NCBI GenBank assembly: GCA_029257335.1 | Contig: JARIBV010000133.1 | Coordinates: 1-64,000 of the forward strand | Length of the DNA stretch: 64,000 nt | Source: Faecousia sp. | GTDB lineage: Bacteria; Bacillota; Clostridia; Oscillospirales; Oscillospiraceae | Reading direction: 5' to 3' | Shown: one piece after another, positions 48,881 through 57,401 of the stretch | Position numbering within the stretch: position 1 is the first letter of the stretch | How the letters are laid out: each line of letters begins with the position of its first letter | Notes under the pieces: model-generated | What the model was told of the DNA's origin: nothing | Database searches by the model: none | Seen by the model: only the letters and a program-made list of their open reading frames with translations | Translations under genes and position numbers: made by a program

Positions 48881-49156
48881 TCAATTTCCTCCTGATTCGC
48901 AGCGGATGCTGCTGCGTTCTTCCAGATGGTCGATCCGGTGGTTGATGACCTTGATCTGCTCCTCCAGAACCGGCATCCGGCGGGCAAAGCCATTGTGCTC
49001 CCGCACCTCCCGGGCCAGCTCTTCCAGCTTTGTCTCCGTGACGGCCTGGGTCTTTTCCAGACCGTGCTGGATGCGGCGGCTGCCGGAGACATTGGTGAAA
49101 ATTACACCAATCAGAGCAAGACCACCGGTAATGATGGCGGCCAAAATGCTCTCCAT
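48881..49156 (-). CDS. phage membrane/coiled-coil protein (XhlA-like)
   Basis: MESILAAIITGGLALIGVIFTN...TETKLEELAREVREHNGFARRMPVLEEQIKVINHRIDHLEE. Confidence 0.75.
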   Translation of the reverse strand: MESILAAIITGGLALIGVIFTNVSGSRRIQHGLEKTQAVTETKLEELAREVREHNGFARRMPVLEEQIKVINHRIDHLEERSSIRCESGGN

Positions 49157-49171
49157 TGCGTGTCCTCCCTT

Positions 49172-49870
49172 TTAAAAAATCTCCAGCCGGTCCAGAATCA
49201 CCAGAGTCCGCATCAGATCATAGCTCAGGTTCAGGCCCGTTCCCGTTCCTTCCAGGACGCCCCGGGAAAGCAGCTTGTCAACGGTGGGCTTTGCCCACCG
49301 GGGGATGGCTTCCGGCTCTTTGAGATCCCGGGCCACATCCCGGCGGAAGTCGGACATGGTTTTGTTGTGGCGCCGGAACCAGTGGGCCACATCTCCGTGG
49401 TTGGAAGCAATGCCCAGCATGTGGCCCTCGGCATGGTCGATGAGGACCCCCGGGGTTTCGGGGTTCAGGTCAAACTTCCGGCACAGCTCCACACAGACCG
49501 CCCGGGCCGTCTCATACACCTCCTCAAAATAGGCGGGATCTTCCAGATTGTCCTCACACAGCTCAATGGAAATGTGGGTATCATTGCCGCTGCTGCCGCA
49601 GTGCCACCCCCGCATGGTAAAGGGCAGGGTCTGATAGCACCGGACAGAGCCGTCCTTTGTCCTGCCGATAAAGGCATGGACGCAGACATCCAGACCGGGA
49701 TGGTTCCAGTGGTTGTCGTAGATATTTTCTCCTAAAATTCCGTCATCAGGGCCTACATACCGCCTGAGATTGGGATTGTTGGCACCTGTGGAATGGAGCA
49801 TAATGCCCTTGGGGGTCATGGGGGTACCTCGCCGGTAGCAGTCGTTGTTGGTCAGAAGCAGAGTATTCAT
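49172..49870 (-). CDS. N-acetylmuramoyl-L-alanine amidase (endolysin)
   Basis: GIMLHSTGANNPNLRRYVGPDDG...NHWNHPGLDVCVHAFIGRTKDGSVRCYQTLPFTMRGWHCG...HAEGHMLGIASNHGDVAHWF. Confidence 0.88.
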   Translation of the reverse strand: MNTLLLTNNDCYRRGTPMTPKGIMLHSTGANNPNLRRYVGPDDGILGENIYDNHWNHPGLDVCVHAFIGRTKDGSVRCYQTLPFTMRGWHCGSSGNDTHISIELCEDNLEDPAYFEEVYETARAVCVELCRKFDLNPETPGVLIDHAEGHMLGIASNHGDVAHWFRRHNKTMSDFRRDVARDLKEPEAIPRWAKPTVDKLLSRGVLEGTGTGLNLSYDLMRTLVILDRLEIF

Positions 49871-50295
49871 GGCAGTTCCTCCTTTTGAACTTCTTTGACA
49901 TAGAGACCTGAGAGGTCTTTGAGCGGATGGGATACGGGCAGGCCCGTATTGCGGATACACAGATAAACGGTGCCCTCCTGACGGTAGCACAGCCCACGAT
50001 GCAGAGCCATCTCGCCGGGGAAGGGGATGGGGTCGGTGCAGGTGCCCAGATGGGCCTCCGCCACCTCCTCCCAGAGGTTGGGAGCCTTGTCCGGCTCTCG
50101 TCCCTTTTTAGGGGTGTGGGCCTGTCGGCAGCGGTAGACCCGGCCCTCATAGCACACTGCCTCGCCTGCCTCATAGGGGTTGCTCCGACCCCAGCGGGGA
50201 CACAGCCGCCGGAGCACCGGGCACAGCTTCTCCTCCACGGACCGGAGGGCAGCTTCCACACAGGCCCCATAAAAGGGAGCTTGGGGTGGGGGCAT
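49867..50295 (-). CDS. phage protein with carbohydrate-binding (ChtBD3-like) motif
   Basis: NPYEAGEAVCYEGRVYRCRQAHTPKKGREPDKAPNLWEEV. Confidence 0.6.
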   Translation of the reverse strand: MPPPQAPFYGACVEAALRSVEEKLCPVLRRLCPRWGRSNPYEAGEAVCYEGRVYRCRQAHTPKKGREPDKAPNLWEEVAEAHLGTCTDPIPFPGEMALHRGLCYRQEGTVYLCIRNTGLPVSHPLKDLSGLYVKEVQKEELP

Positions 50296-50362
50296 GAGAG
50301 AGTTTCCCGCAATGGCAGGGAGGCTCTGTGGGGCGGAAGATCGTATGGGTTCCCGAATCTTT

Positions 50363-50932
50363 CTACACCCCCCAGGTCAGCACATATTCATAGGTGATGG
50401 ACGGGTCCAGCGCGACGGGCAGACCCACATTGAAGCCGGTGGGCCACATGGCCACCGCAAGCTTCTGAGCGTCCATGGGGTCAGCGTCCATGATCCACAG
50501 GGGATTGTAGGCACATTCAAAGCTGGAACCATCCATGGTACGGACGCTTAAATTGGGGGTGTTGTCGATGGTGCTCAAGGAATTGTTGGGGCCGAAGGTG
50601 AGGTCCGTGCCGTCGGGGGTGACGGAGGGGACATAGAGCTGGACTTTGTAGACCATGTCTCCGGAGGAATTGGGGAATTTCGTACCCTTGGGATACATGC
50701 AGAAGGAAAAGGGCTTCAGCTGCCCCAGATTGTGGACCAGCTTCAGGATCAAAGGCTCCCCGCCGCCTCCGGCTACGGTATACTGGCCCCGGTGCACCAG
50801 ATTGGAAGACTGGTAGCCTGCAAAGAGTGTCTTCATGGCGCTGGAGAGATCGGGATGCTGCGTGCCGGTGATGTTGTTGGAGATGCGCAGCAGATTTTGC
50901 AGTTTTTCGATCACAGCTTGGGCTGTGGCCAT
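50363..50932 (-). CDS. phage hypothetical structural protein
   Basis: 189 aa ORF in collinear late-gene cluster; precedes lysis genes. Confidence 0.6.
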   Translation of the reverse strand: MATAQAVIEKLQNLLRISNNITGTQHPDLSSAMKTLFAGYQSSNLVHRGQYTVAGGGGEPLILKLVHNLGQLKPFSFCMYPKGTKFPNSSGDMVYKVQLYVPSVTPDGTDLTFGPNNSLSTIDNTPNLSVRTMDGSSFECAYNPLWIMDADPMDAQKLAVAMWPTGFNVGLPVALDPSITYEYVLTWGV

Positions 50933-50934
50933 GG

Positions 50935-51618
50935 TTAGTTCCCTCCAATCAGCCGGTCAATGGCATTCACGGAGCCTGCAAGCAGGGAATCCACGTATGC
51001 CTTATTGACGGCATCGGTATTTTTTAGGGGATTTGCCAGAGGGCCCACACGGATGGGCTGGCTCTGACCTCCCAGACGGATGGTGCTGTCCGGATCGGTG
51101 GTGGCAGCCAGGGGAAACAAATCGGCTCCGTTGCGGGACTGAAACCGGACACAGCCGCCGCGCAGCCGCAGATCTCCCTGCAAGGTACCGTCGAAGGTGC
51201 CGTCCCTGCCGTTTTCCACGGTGTAGGTCCAGGAGGTGCCGTCGGTGTAGGTGATGGTATAGGTGTCGGTTTTTCCCTGGGTGCCGGTTTTGGCAATGCT
51301 CTGGATGCCCCGGTTTTTAAAGGACCCCACATTCTGGGTCACACCGTCGGTATAGGCCAGCATCAGGTGATCTCCTTCCATATAGGCGTGGGAAATGCCC
51401 CGGCCCCGGATGGAGCCTACGTTCTGGGTGGTGCCGTCGGAAAAATGGAGAATGAGATCATCGCCTTTTACCTGGGCCAGGGTAATGCCCCGGCCTGCCA
51501 CGGTGCCCAGATTCAGCTGGGTCCCGTCTGTGAGGGTCACATGCAGACGGCCGCCTTTGACCTCCACCTGGGCGATGCCCCGCTGGATGACCCCCTTTAC
51601 ACTTGCTGTAATATTCAT
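50935..51618 (-). CDS. phage tail-fibre-like repeat protein
   Basis: Three ~30-aa repeats DGTxxNxGxxxxRGI plus TYTITYTDGTSWTYTVENGRDG linker. Confidence 0.65.
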   Translation of the reverse strand: MNITASVKGVIQRGIAQVEVKGGRLHVTLTDGTQLNLGTVAGRGITLAQVKGDDLILHFSDGTTQNVGSIRGRGISHAYMEGDHLMLAYTDGVTQNVGSFKNRGIQSIAKTGTQGKTDTYTITYTDGTSWTYTVENGRDGTFDGTLQGDLRLRGGCVRFQSRNGADLFPLAATTDPDSTIRLGGQSQPIRVGPLANPLKNTDAVNKAYVDSLLAGSVNAIDRLIGGN

Positions 51619-51622
51619 CGGT

Positions 51623-51901
51623 TCACCTCACGATCAAAGGCTGGTCCGTGACCACAGTGGTCCATTGGCTGTTGTGGCGGACACGGATGCGGTAGTGATA
51701 TCGCCCCTGGGGAAGATCGCCCCGGAGGGGCAGGGAAATGCGGTGGCTCTGCGAGGCCGTCACTTTGAGAACCACCTGCCGGGAGCGGTTGAAGAGGGTC
51801 AGCTCCACCTCCTCGGAGGTACCGGGGGAAACGGGGGTCCCGTCCTGATCCCGAAGCTCCAGGGAAAAGTCGATAGAGCCTGTATCTCCGGCGCAGCACA
51901 A
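51623..51901 (-). CDS. phage hypothetical protein; the true start may lie upstream
   Basis: 92 aa beta-rich ORF; frame open upstream to a non-ATG start after aaaggagatg. Confidence 0.5.
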   Translation of the reverse strand: MCCAGDTGSIDFSLELRDQDGTPVSPGTSEEVELTLFNRSRQVVLKVTASQSHRISLPLRGDLPQGRYHYRIRVRHNSQWTTVVTDQPLIVR

Positions 51902-52054
51902 AATCTCGCCGGATTCAATGCAGGGGGAAAGCCCGGAAGAGGGGATATTGGAATGATCCAGAGGGGGTCATCTCCTTTCTGTGCGAAAATAGTGGGATGG
52001 GTTCCGGCGGGAAGAAGGCAGGCGGCGTTTTGGCAGCGCCGCCTGCGCCTCTTT

Positions 52055-52888
52055 TTAATAAGGGGTGTTGACCCGGTCCATGAGATGGGGAGGGGCCTTG
52101 GGGTGGTCCTTCTTTTCCCGTTCGGACTCCAGATCCGCAATGATGCGGTTGAATTCGGCCAGGGCTTCCCAGGGATAGCCCTCGGCCTTGAGGAACCGCC
52201 AGCGATCCGTGGGGCCTTTGCCCTGGCGCAGCCACTCCTCTGCCAGCACATAGAGATAGGGGTCGGAGTCGGTCTCGAAGGTTCGGCGGGGTTTTCCACC
52301 GCTTCGGCCGCCGCCGCTTCGGCTGCCGCCGGCTGAGGCGTTTCGCAGGGCCTGGGCCTGATCCCGGTCGAATTCCTGCTGCCACTGGTGCTGCTTGCTG
52401 TCAAATTCCTTCTGCCAGTTCTCCTGCTGCTGCTTGCGGTCCTGCTCCTGCATGGCAAGGCCGTATTCTTCCAGCCAGTTGCGGTAGGCATCCTGCCAGC
52501 GGGAGTAGTCGGCAGACTCCTGCTGGGTCTTTAACTGGTACAGGTCCAGAAGATCCTGTCCTTCCCGGTCATAGACGCTGTGGGCCTGGGCGTACAGCTC
52601 CGGCACCAGTTGATTGAGCTGCTCCAGATAGGCGTTGTAGGCCTGCTGTCCCACATTCTGGCTGTAGGAGGTGCTGTAGCCTCCCGTGAGGCCGGCGGCC
52701 TTGCCCTGGGTGTCCGCCATGGCCTGTCGGCCCAGATTGATATACTGGTTTTTATACTGCTGATACAGGGAATTTTCGTCCAGATCAAAGGTAAAGGGCT
52801 TTCTGGTGGTGATCTTTTCATAGATCTGGTCCAGCTCTTCTTTGTGCTGGGACTGATATTGCTGTGGTTTTTTCTTAGTTTCCATCAC
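52055..52888 (-). CDS. phage hypothetical structural/internal protein
   Basis: 277 aa, Gln/Tyr-rich, in collinear cluster. Confidence 0.6.
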   Translation of the reverse strand: MMETKKKPQQYQSQHKEELDQIYEKITTRKPFTFDLDENSLYQQYKNQYINLGRQAMADTQGKAAGLTGGYSTSYSQNVGQQAYNAYLEQLNQLVPELYAQAHSVYDREGQDLLDLYQLKTQQESADYSRWQDAYRNWLEEYGLAMQEQDRKQQQENWQKEFDSKQHQWQQEFDRDQAQALRNASAGGSRSGGGRSGGKPRRTFETDSDPYLYVLAEEWLRQGKGPTDRWRFLKAEGYPWEALAEFNRIIADLESEREKKDHPKAPPHLMDRVNTPY

Positions 52889-52997
52889 GATCCTCCCGAT
52901 TCAGTTGTGCAATGAGAAGAAACAGATACCGATACAGGGCTTGGACCTGTTCCTGTGTGGTGCCCTGGGGCCGTGGGGGCTGGGGCAGAACATTCAT
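52875..52997 (-). CDS. small 40-aa phage protein (not in ORF track)
   Basis: MNVLPQPPRPQGTTQEQVQALYRYLFLLIAQLNREDRDGN*; ATGA overlap with upstream gene stop, overlaps start of next gene. Confidence 0.6.
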   Translation of the reverse strand: MNVLPQPPRPQGTTQEQVQALYRYLFLLIAQLNREDRDGN

Positions 52998-54718
52998 GGG
53001 GTGTCACTTCCTTGTTCGTAGATTCTGGTAAGGGTGTAGATCTCCACCTGTCCATGGCCCTCCAGCCGCAGCCGCAGATGGTCGCAGCGCCGGGGGAAGA
53101 TCACCACCTGATGGGTGATGAGGCTGCCGTCCCCCTGCACATGGCTCACATGGTGCCAGGTCTCCTGGTCGTCATAGGACACCAGCACATCTGCCCAGGC
53201 ACCGGGACTGGGCCGCAGCCGCAGAAGGAGCCGCCGCAGGAACTGCCGGTGCTCCGTGGCCAGCTCAAAGGCGCCGGATTCTGCCCACCAGGACACGGGT
53301 TCCTGCCCGGCCTCCACCTCATAGATGCTGTCCTTTGTGGAAAATACCAGGGTGTTGGTGTCTCCGGCAAAATGGCGGATCTGGGGGCTGTCCTCCCGGT
53401 GCCAGATGCCGAGAGCGGTGTCAAACACATACAGTCCGCCGGGAATGGACAGATACAGCTTGTCTCCCAAAGCCCCGGCCAGGGCCTTGGTGCAGGAAAG
53501 AGGTCCCAGCGCCTGGGAAACGGTCTTGGGATAGGAGCCGTCATAGGCCACCACTTCTCTTCCCGTGCAGTAGTACAGCACCTCCTGACACACCGCCAGA
53601 GAGTCGGGCACGGGGCCCCGGCAGTTGGCCACGGAAATCTGATGGGCACCGCCGGAGGAGGGGTACACGGTTTCCATGGAGTTGGCCTTGAAGAAGACGG
53701 GCCTTCCCTGATAGGTCACGGCTCCGGTCCAGGGGCCCTGAGAGCCCCGAGAGGCCACATAGCTGTCCGTGGAGAGCCCTTCAAACTTGTTCCAGTTTTT
53801 GAAATCCCCCAGAGCGCAGGCATAGATCTCGTTGACCAGGGTGCCGTCTTTGTGGGAAGGGCCGTAGCGGCAGCCCCAGAGGCGGTTTCCTGCCTCCACC
53901 ACATAATCCAGCTGAGGACACTGCCGCAGGACCCGAAACACCCCTCTGGTCTGGACCGTGGTTCTGGGCAGGATCCCCGGCACGATGAGGAAGTTGTCGC
54001 CCACCTCCGTCAGGGTGCAGCAGGGATTGACAACCGCACCGTCAGGCAGCGTCAGGCCGTCCAGCGTTACGCCGTCTCCTCTGGAAAAGCCGTCTCCCAG
54101 ATGAGGGGCGGACAGCTTTACATAAGTGTCGGCAACGGCAGTCCAGCTTTTAAGGCCGGAGTCCCACTGCTTGAGACACAGAGGGCCGCTGCCATCCAGC
54201 CAAAGGGTGCCTCCGGAGGGGCTTGCGGGGGGCTCCGACTGGGGGGTTACGGAGTACACCGTTCCTTCCCGATTGCAAAGCTCCATTTTCAGATTCACAT
54301 TGGCGGTGGAAAAGCCGATGAGGTTGTCCACCAGACCATAGTCCTGGGGATCTGCGGTGTTGAGATAGGAGGGGGACATATACATGCCCAGATGGAAGAA
54401 CAGGAGATAGGACCCCATGGACAAAATGGTGATCTCGTCGGTTCCGCCGATGGTGAGGGGGTGGATTTTCCCCCCCACCACAATGTGGTTGTCCGTCACA
54501 TAGACCGGGCCGTCCATCCAGCCCAGTCCCCGGAGGTTCTGGCCGGAAATGCGCCGGACCCTGCTTTTTCTGGGGCACAGCAGGGGATAGCGGTGGGAGG
54601 AGAGATTCTCCTCCCCCTGCATCTCTCCCTCCCCGATGCGGCTGGCCCGATTGAGGCCCCCGAAGGCCTGTAGGGTCTTGCGGATCTCTCTGGGCACCGT
54701 CAGTTTGGGATAGAACAT
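52994..54718 (-). CDS. phage structural (tail/appendage) protein
   Basis: MFYPKLTVPREIRKTLQAFGGLNRASRIGEGEMQGEENLSSHRYPLLCPRKSRV; ~574 aa beta-rich. Confidence 0.65.
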   Translation of the reverse strand: MFYPKLTVPREIRKTLQAFGGLNRASRIGEGEMQGEENLSSHRYPLLCPRKSRVRRISGQNLRGLGWMDGPVYVTDNHIVVGGKIHPLTIGGTDEITILSMGSYLLFFHLGMYMSPSYLNTADPQDYGLVDNLIGFSTANVNLKMELCNREGTVYSVTPQSEPPASPSGGTLWLDGSGPLCLKQWDSGLKSWTAVADTYVKLSAPHLGDGFSRGDGVTLDGLTLPDGAVVNPCCTLTEVGDNFLIVPGILPRTTVQTRGVFRVLRQCPQLDYVVEAGNRLWGCRYGPSHKDGTLVNEIYACALGDFKNWNKFEGLSTDSYVASRGSQGPWTGAVTYQGRPVFFKANSMETVYPSSGGAHQISVANCRGPVPDSLAVCQEVLYYCTGREVVAYDGSYPKTVSQALGPLSCTKALAGALGDKLYLSIPGGLYVFDTALGIWHREDSPQIRHFAGDTNTLVFSTKDSIYEVEAGQEPVSWWAESGAFELATEHRQFLRRLLLRLRPSPGAWADVLVSYDDQETWHHVSHVQGDGSLITHQVVIFPRRCDHLRLRLEGHGQVEIYTLTRIYEQGSDTP

Positions 54719-54735
54719 AGGCAGCCTCCTTTCTG

Positions 54736-55110
54736 CTAGAACAGCTTCAGACTCACCGCCCCCTTGGGGGGGCAGGTGCGGTTCACGGCATCCATATAGG
54801 TGAGAAGGGCGCTGTGGTACTGGGCGGCGGCATTGTTGCACAGAAGCGTCTCTCCCAGGACCTCGGCGGTTTTCATCTCCAGATAGGGTCCATAGAGGGT
54901 GTCATAGGGAAACGGGACCAAAAGGGGAGTGGAAAGATCCGTGTCCCCGTCATAGGGGAGAAAGAAGGTCTCATCCGCTATATAATGGGTTTGCAGAAGC
55001 TCTTTGTGCATGGCCCCGTCCAGGTGGGACAGCCACTGCACCATGACCTCCGCCGGAACCACCGCCCCGAATCGGCGGCGGGAGGCGGTGATCGCTTCGC
55101 CGATGGTCAT
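54736..55110 (-). CDS. phage head-completion/connector-like protein
   Basis: 124 aa, follows capsid genes in late-operon order. Confidence 0.5.
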   Translation of the reverse strand: MTIGEAITASRRRFGAVVPAEVMVQWLSHLDGAMHKELLQTHYIADETFFLPYDGDTDLSTPLLVPFPYDTLYGPYLEMKTAEVLGETLLCNNAAAQYHSALLTYMDAVNRTCPPKGAVSLKLF

Positions 55111-55119
55111 GCAATCACC

Positions 55120-55314
55120 TCAATCCTGACTGTTTTCCTGAAGGAAGGCGTCGTTTTTCTCCTGGGCGGCCCGGGCATTGGCCAGGACCTCTGCCACGGC
55201 ATCGTCCACCTGGACCTCCACGCCCCGCTGGATGCGCCAGCCCTGTCCGTTGACGCCCACAAAAATATCGGCTTCCTGGCCCTTCTGGGCTCTGGGTAAA
55301 AATACGGTTTTCAT
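55120..55314 (-). CDS. small phage head-region protein
   Basis: 64 aa MKTVFLPRAQKGQEADIFVGVNGQGWRIQRGVEVQVDDAVAEVL. Confidence 0.6.
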   Translation of the reverse strand: MKTVFLPRAQKGQEADIFVGVNGQGWRIQRGVEVQVDDAVAEVLANARAAQEKNDAFLQENSQD

Positions 55315-55328
55315 AGTCGGTTACCTCC

Positions 55329-56363
55329 TTAGTTGGCTTCGTCTACAGAAGAGAAGGAAGAGCCGCTTTCCACGCGGACCATTCTCTCCTGATAGAGGAT
55401 CTGGGTTGCGGATTCAAACTTATAGCCCACGGTGGAGAACTGGTTCAGAGGACCGCCCACCTGAGACTTGTCCTTGATGATCATTTCCAGGCCCATGCCC
55501 TCCGGGTCCACCACGCCAAAGGCGTTCTTGCCGAAGAACAAGGTGGCGTAGACCATGGCGCCTCCTGCGCCGCCGGTCATGACCGGGGCCTCCGTGGACT
55601 CGATGAAGCGGCAGCCACGGAGCTGGCCGATTTCGCCCTTGAAAATATCGGTGACGGCGGCATACTTGTGGGCTTCCACCCACTCCTGACTGGCGGTGAG
55701 GTCATAGGCAACGGAGGGGTGGATGACAGCCACATACCACTTGCCGTCAAACTTGGGCGCCTTGCACTTTTTCAGCCAGGTTACGGCCTTGTGCACCACA
55801 TCGGGAGTGAGCTTGCACTCGGCGGTGAGGGTGGCACGGGAGGTGTTGGGGGTGCTGCCCTTGGGGGCGTACATCACATTGGTGCCGGTGAGAAGCACAT
55901 TGCGGACCAGGGTGTCTGCGGTGGCGCCTGCGGCGGCACCCATTTCCTCGGTGGCACCCAGAATGATGGGGTCCACGGCGTGCAGGTCCAGCTGGTCGGA
56001 GATAGAGGTGTAGTCACCGAACTGCTGCACCTCAACGGAGGTGGAAGTCATGCCGAACTGCTTGCCGGTGGGGATGACCGCCTCTACCAGAGGGGTCATG
56101 GCCTTTTCAAAGGTGTTGAACTTTCTCCACTGGACGGTCTTGCCGTGGTTCCGGGGGAGGATCTGCTTTCTGCCCAGCTGGGTGAACACCAGCTGAGGAC
56201 GGGAGTTTTCCAGAAGCTCCGTGTCATAATAGGTTTTCATGGTGTGGCTCATGCCGTTGTTGGTGGTAGTGGTTCCCTTGTAGGCATCGGAGGTGCCGGT
56301 GGTGGTGTTGACCAGGGTGCCGCCTTCGGCAAAGAGCTGCAAATCCAGAATATCGTTCATCAT
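55329..56363 (-). CDS. major capsid protein, N4-gp56 family
   Basis: MNDILDLQLFAEGG...TYYDTELLENSRPQLVFTQLGRKQILPRNHGKTVQWRKFNTFEKAMTPLVEAVIPTG. Confidence 0.85.
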   Translation of the reverse strand: MMNDILDLQLFAEGGTLVNTTTGTSDAYKGTTTTNNGMSHTMKTYYDTELLENSRPQLVFTQLGRKQILPRNHGKTVQWRKFNTFEKAMTPLVEAVIPTGKQFGMTSTSVEVQQFGDYTSISDQLDLHAVDPIILGATEEMGAAAGATADTLVRNVLLTGTNVMYAPKGSTPNTSRATLTAECKLTPDVVHKAVTWLKKCKAPKFDGKWYVAVIHPSVAYDLTASQEWVEAHKYAAVTDIFKGEIGQLRGCRFIESTEAPVMTGGAGGAMVYATLFFGKNAFGVVDPEGMGLEMIIKDKSQVGGPLNQFSTVGYKFESATQILYQERMVRVESGSSFSSVDEAN

Positions 56364-56476
56364 ATACATTCTCCTTTTCCTGTGTGACAGATTGTGTTAC
56401 GGACGGATGAGGCACAGCGAAAGCTGCGTCGCAGAGAATCCTACATGCACATCCCCCCCTTTCTGCGGGACATGGG

Positions 56477-57100
56477 CTAAAAGATCACCCGTTCCCCCCG
56501 CATGGCCCGGTTGCGGTAGTCCTGCCGCTGCTGCTGGGTGAAATAGCGGGGATCCCGGATGCAGACGCCCCCCTGGGCACCCCCCAGGGCGCCCTCTCTG
56601 GGACGAAGGCTGCCGGACTGAAGGGCCTGGGTCATCTCCAGGGCGGTCTGCCGGGCCACCTGTGCCATGGCCCTGCCGATCATCTCCTTGAGATGGATCA
56701 GCTCATAGGCGGTTTCCACGGGAAAGCCTGTGGCAATGAGACGGCCAAAGGCCGGATTCTCCATTTCCTTCACCAGATCCAGCTGGGGAAACCGTTTCCG
56801 GGCCTGCTGAAACTGGCGGTAGACCGTGTCCCAGGGATGCTCGGGCGGCTTGGAAGGCTCCGGGTCAGAAGCGGCCTCGTCCTGCTTCGGTGCCTCAGAG
56901 GCGGGGTCCTGCTTCGATGTCTCAGAGGCGGGTTCCTGCTTTCGGTCATGGCAGGGGGGCTTCTCCCGGGTCTTGGCAGGAGCATCTTGCTCCTGCGGGG
57001 AAAGAGTAAGCTCTGCACGGGTCTTCTCCTGGACCTGCTGCTGGATCCGTGCCAGCTTCTGCTTGTCCGGCTGTCTGCCGGAGGTGGGGGTTTTGTCCAT
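56477..57100 (-). CDS. phage scaffold-like protein
   Basis: Charged, low-complexity N-terminal half, between protease and capsid; KQEPASETSKQDPASEAPKQDEAAS repeat. Confidence 0.6.
   Translation of the reverse strand: MDKTPTSGRQPDKQKLARIQQQVQEKTRAELTLSPQEQDAPAKTREKPPCHDRKQEPASETSKQDPASEAPKQDEAASDPEPSKPPEHPWDTVYRQFQQARKRFPQLDLVKEMENPAFGRLIATGFPVETAYELIHLKEMIGRAMAQVARQTALEMTQALQSGSLRPREGALGGAQGGVCIRDPRYFTQQQRQDYRNRAMRGERVIF
56880..56933. repeat. 2 x 27-bp imperfect tandem repeat within scaffold gene
   Basis: tcctgcttcggtgcctcagaggcgggg / tcctgcttcgatgtctcagaggcgggt. Confidence 0.8.
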
Positions 57101-57401
57101 AGGTATCTCCTTTCTTCCCTTGGGTTATGGAAATTTCGGCAGGATAGATGCGGGAAAGAAGCTCCAGCCCTGCCGCCACAAAGGACACTGCCTGCCGGGA
57201 AACGGTTCCCGGCGTGCCCACGATGTGGGCGTAGCCCGGCTCTAAAACGGCGGTTTGCAGGCATTGATCCTGCCGAAGCCGTGCCGCCATGGCGCACACC
57301 AGCATACTCACCGCCGCACAGACCAGATCCTGCCCCTTCGGGGCCACCCCTGCGTGGCCTCGCAGCTCCACCTCATAGGTGGTATAGATCCCCCGGATCA
57401 T
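56946..57401 (-). CDS. Prp-like (ribosomal-processing cysteine protease family) phage protease
   Basis: GHAGVAPKGQDLVCAAVSMLV: His/Cys dyad spacing of Prp family; ATGA overlap with portal stop. Confidence 0.78.
   Translation of the reverse strand: MIRGIYTTYEVELRGHAGVAPKGQDLVCAAVSMLVCAMAARLRQDQCLQTAVLEPGYAHIVGTPGTVSRQAVSFVAAGLELLSRIYPAEISITQGKKGDTYGQNPHLRQTAGQAEAGTDPAAGPGEDPCRAYSFPAGARCSCQDPGEAPLP

Noticed and set aside
48878-49160. CRISPR array or other repeat-spacer structure in the window
   Set aside because: No regularly spaced identical repeats were seen here or elsewhere; only short direct repeats and operator dyads.
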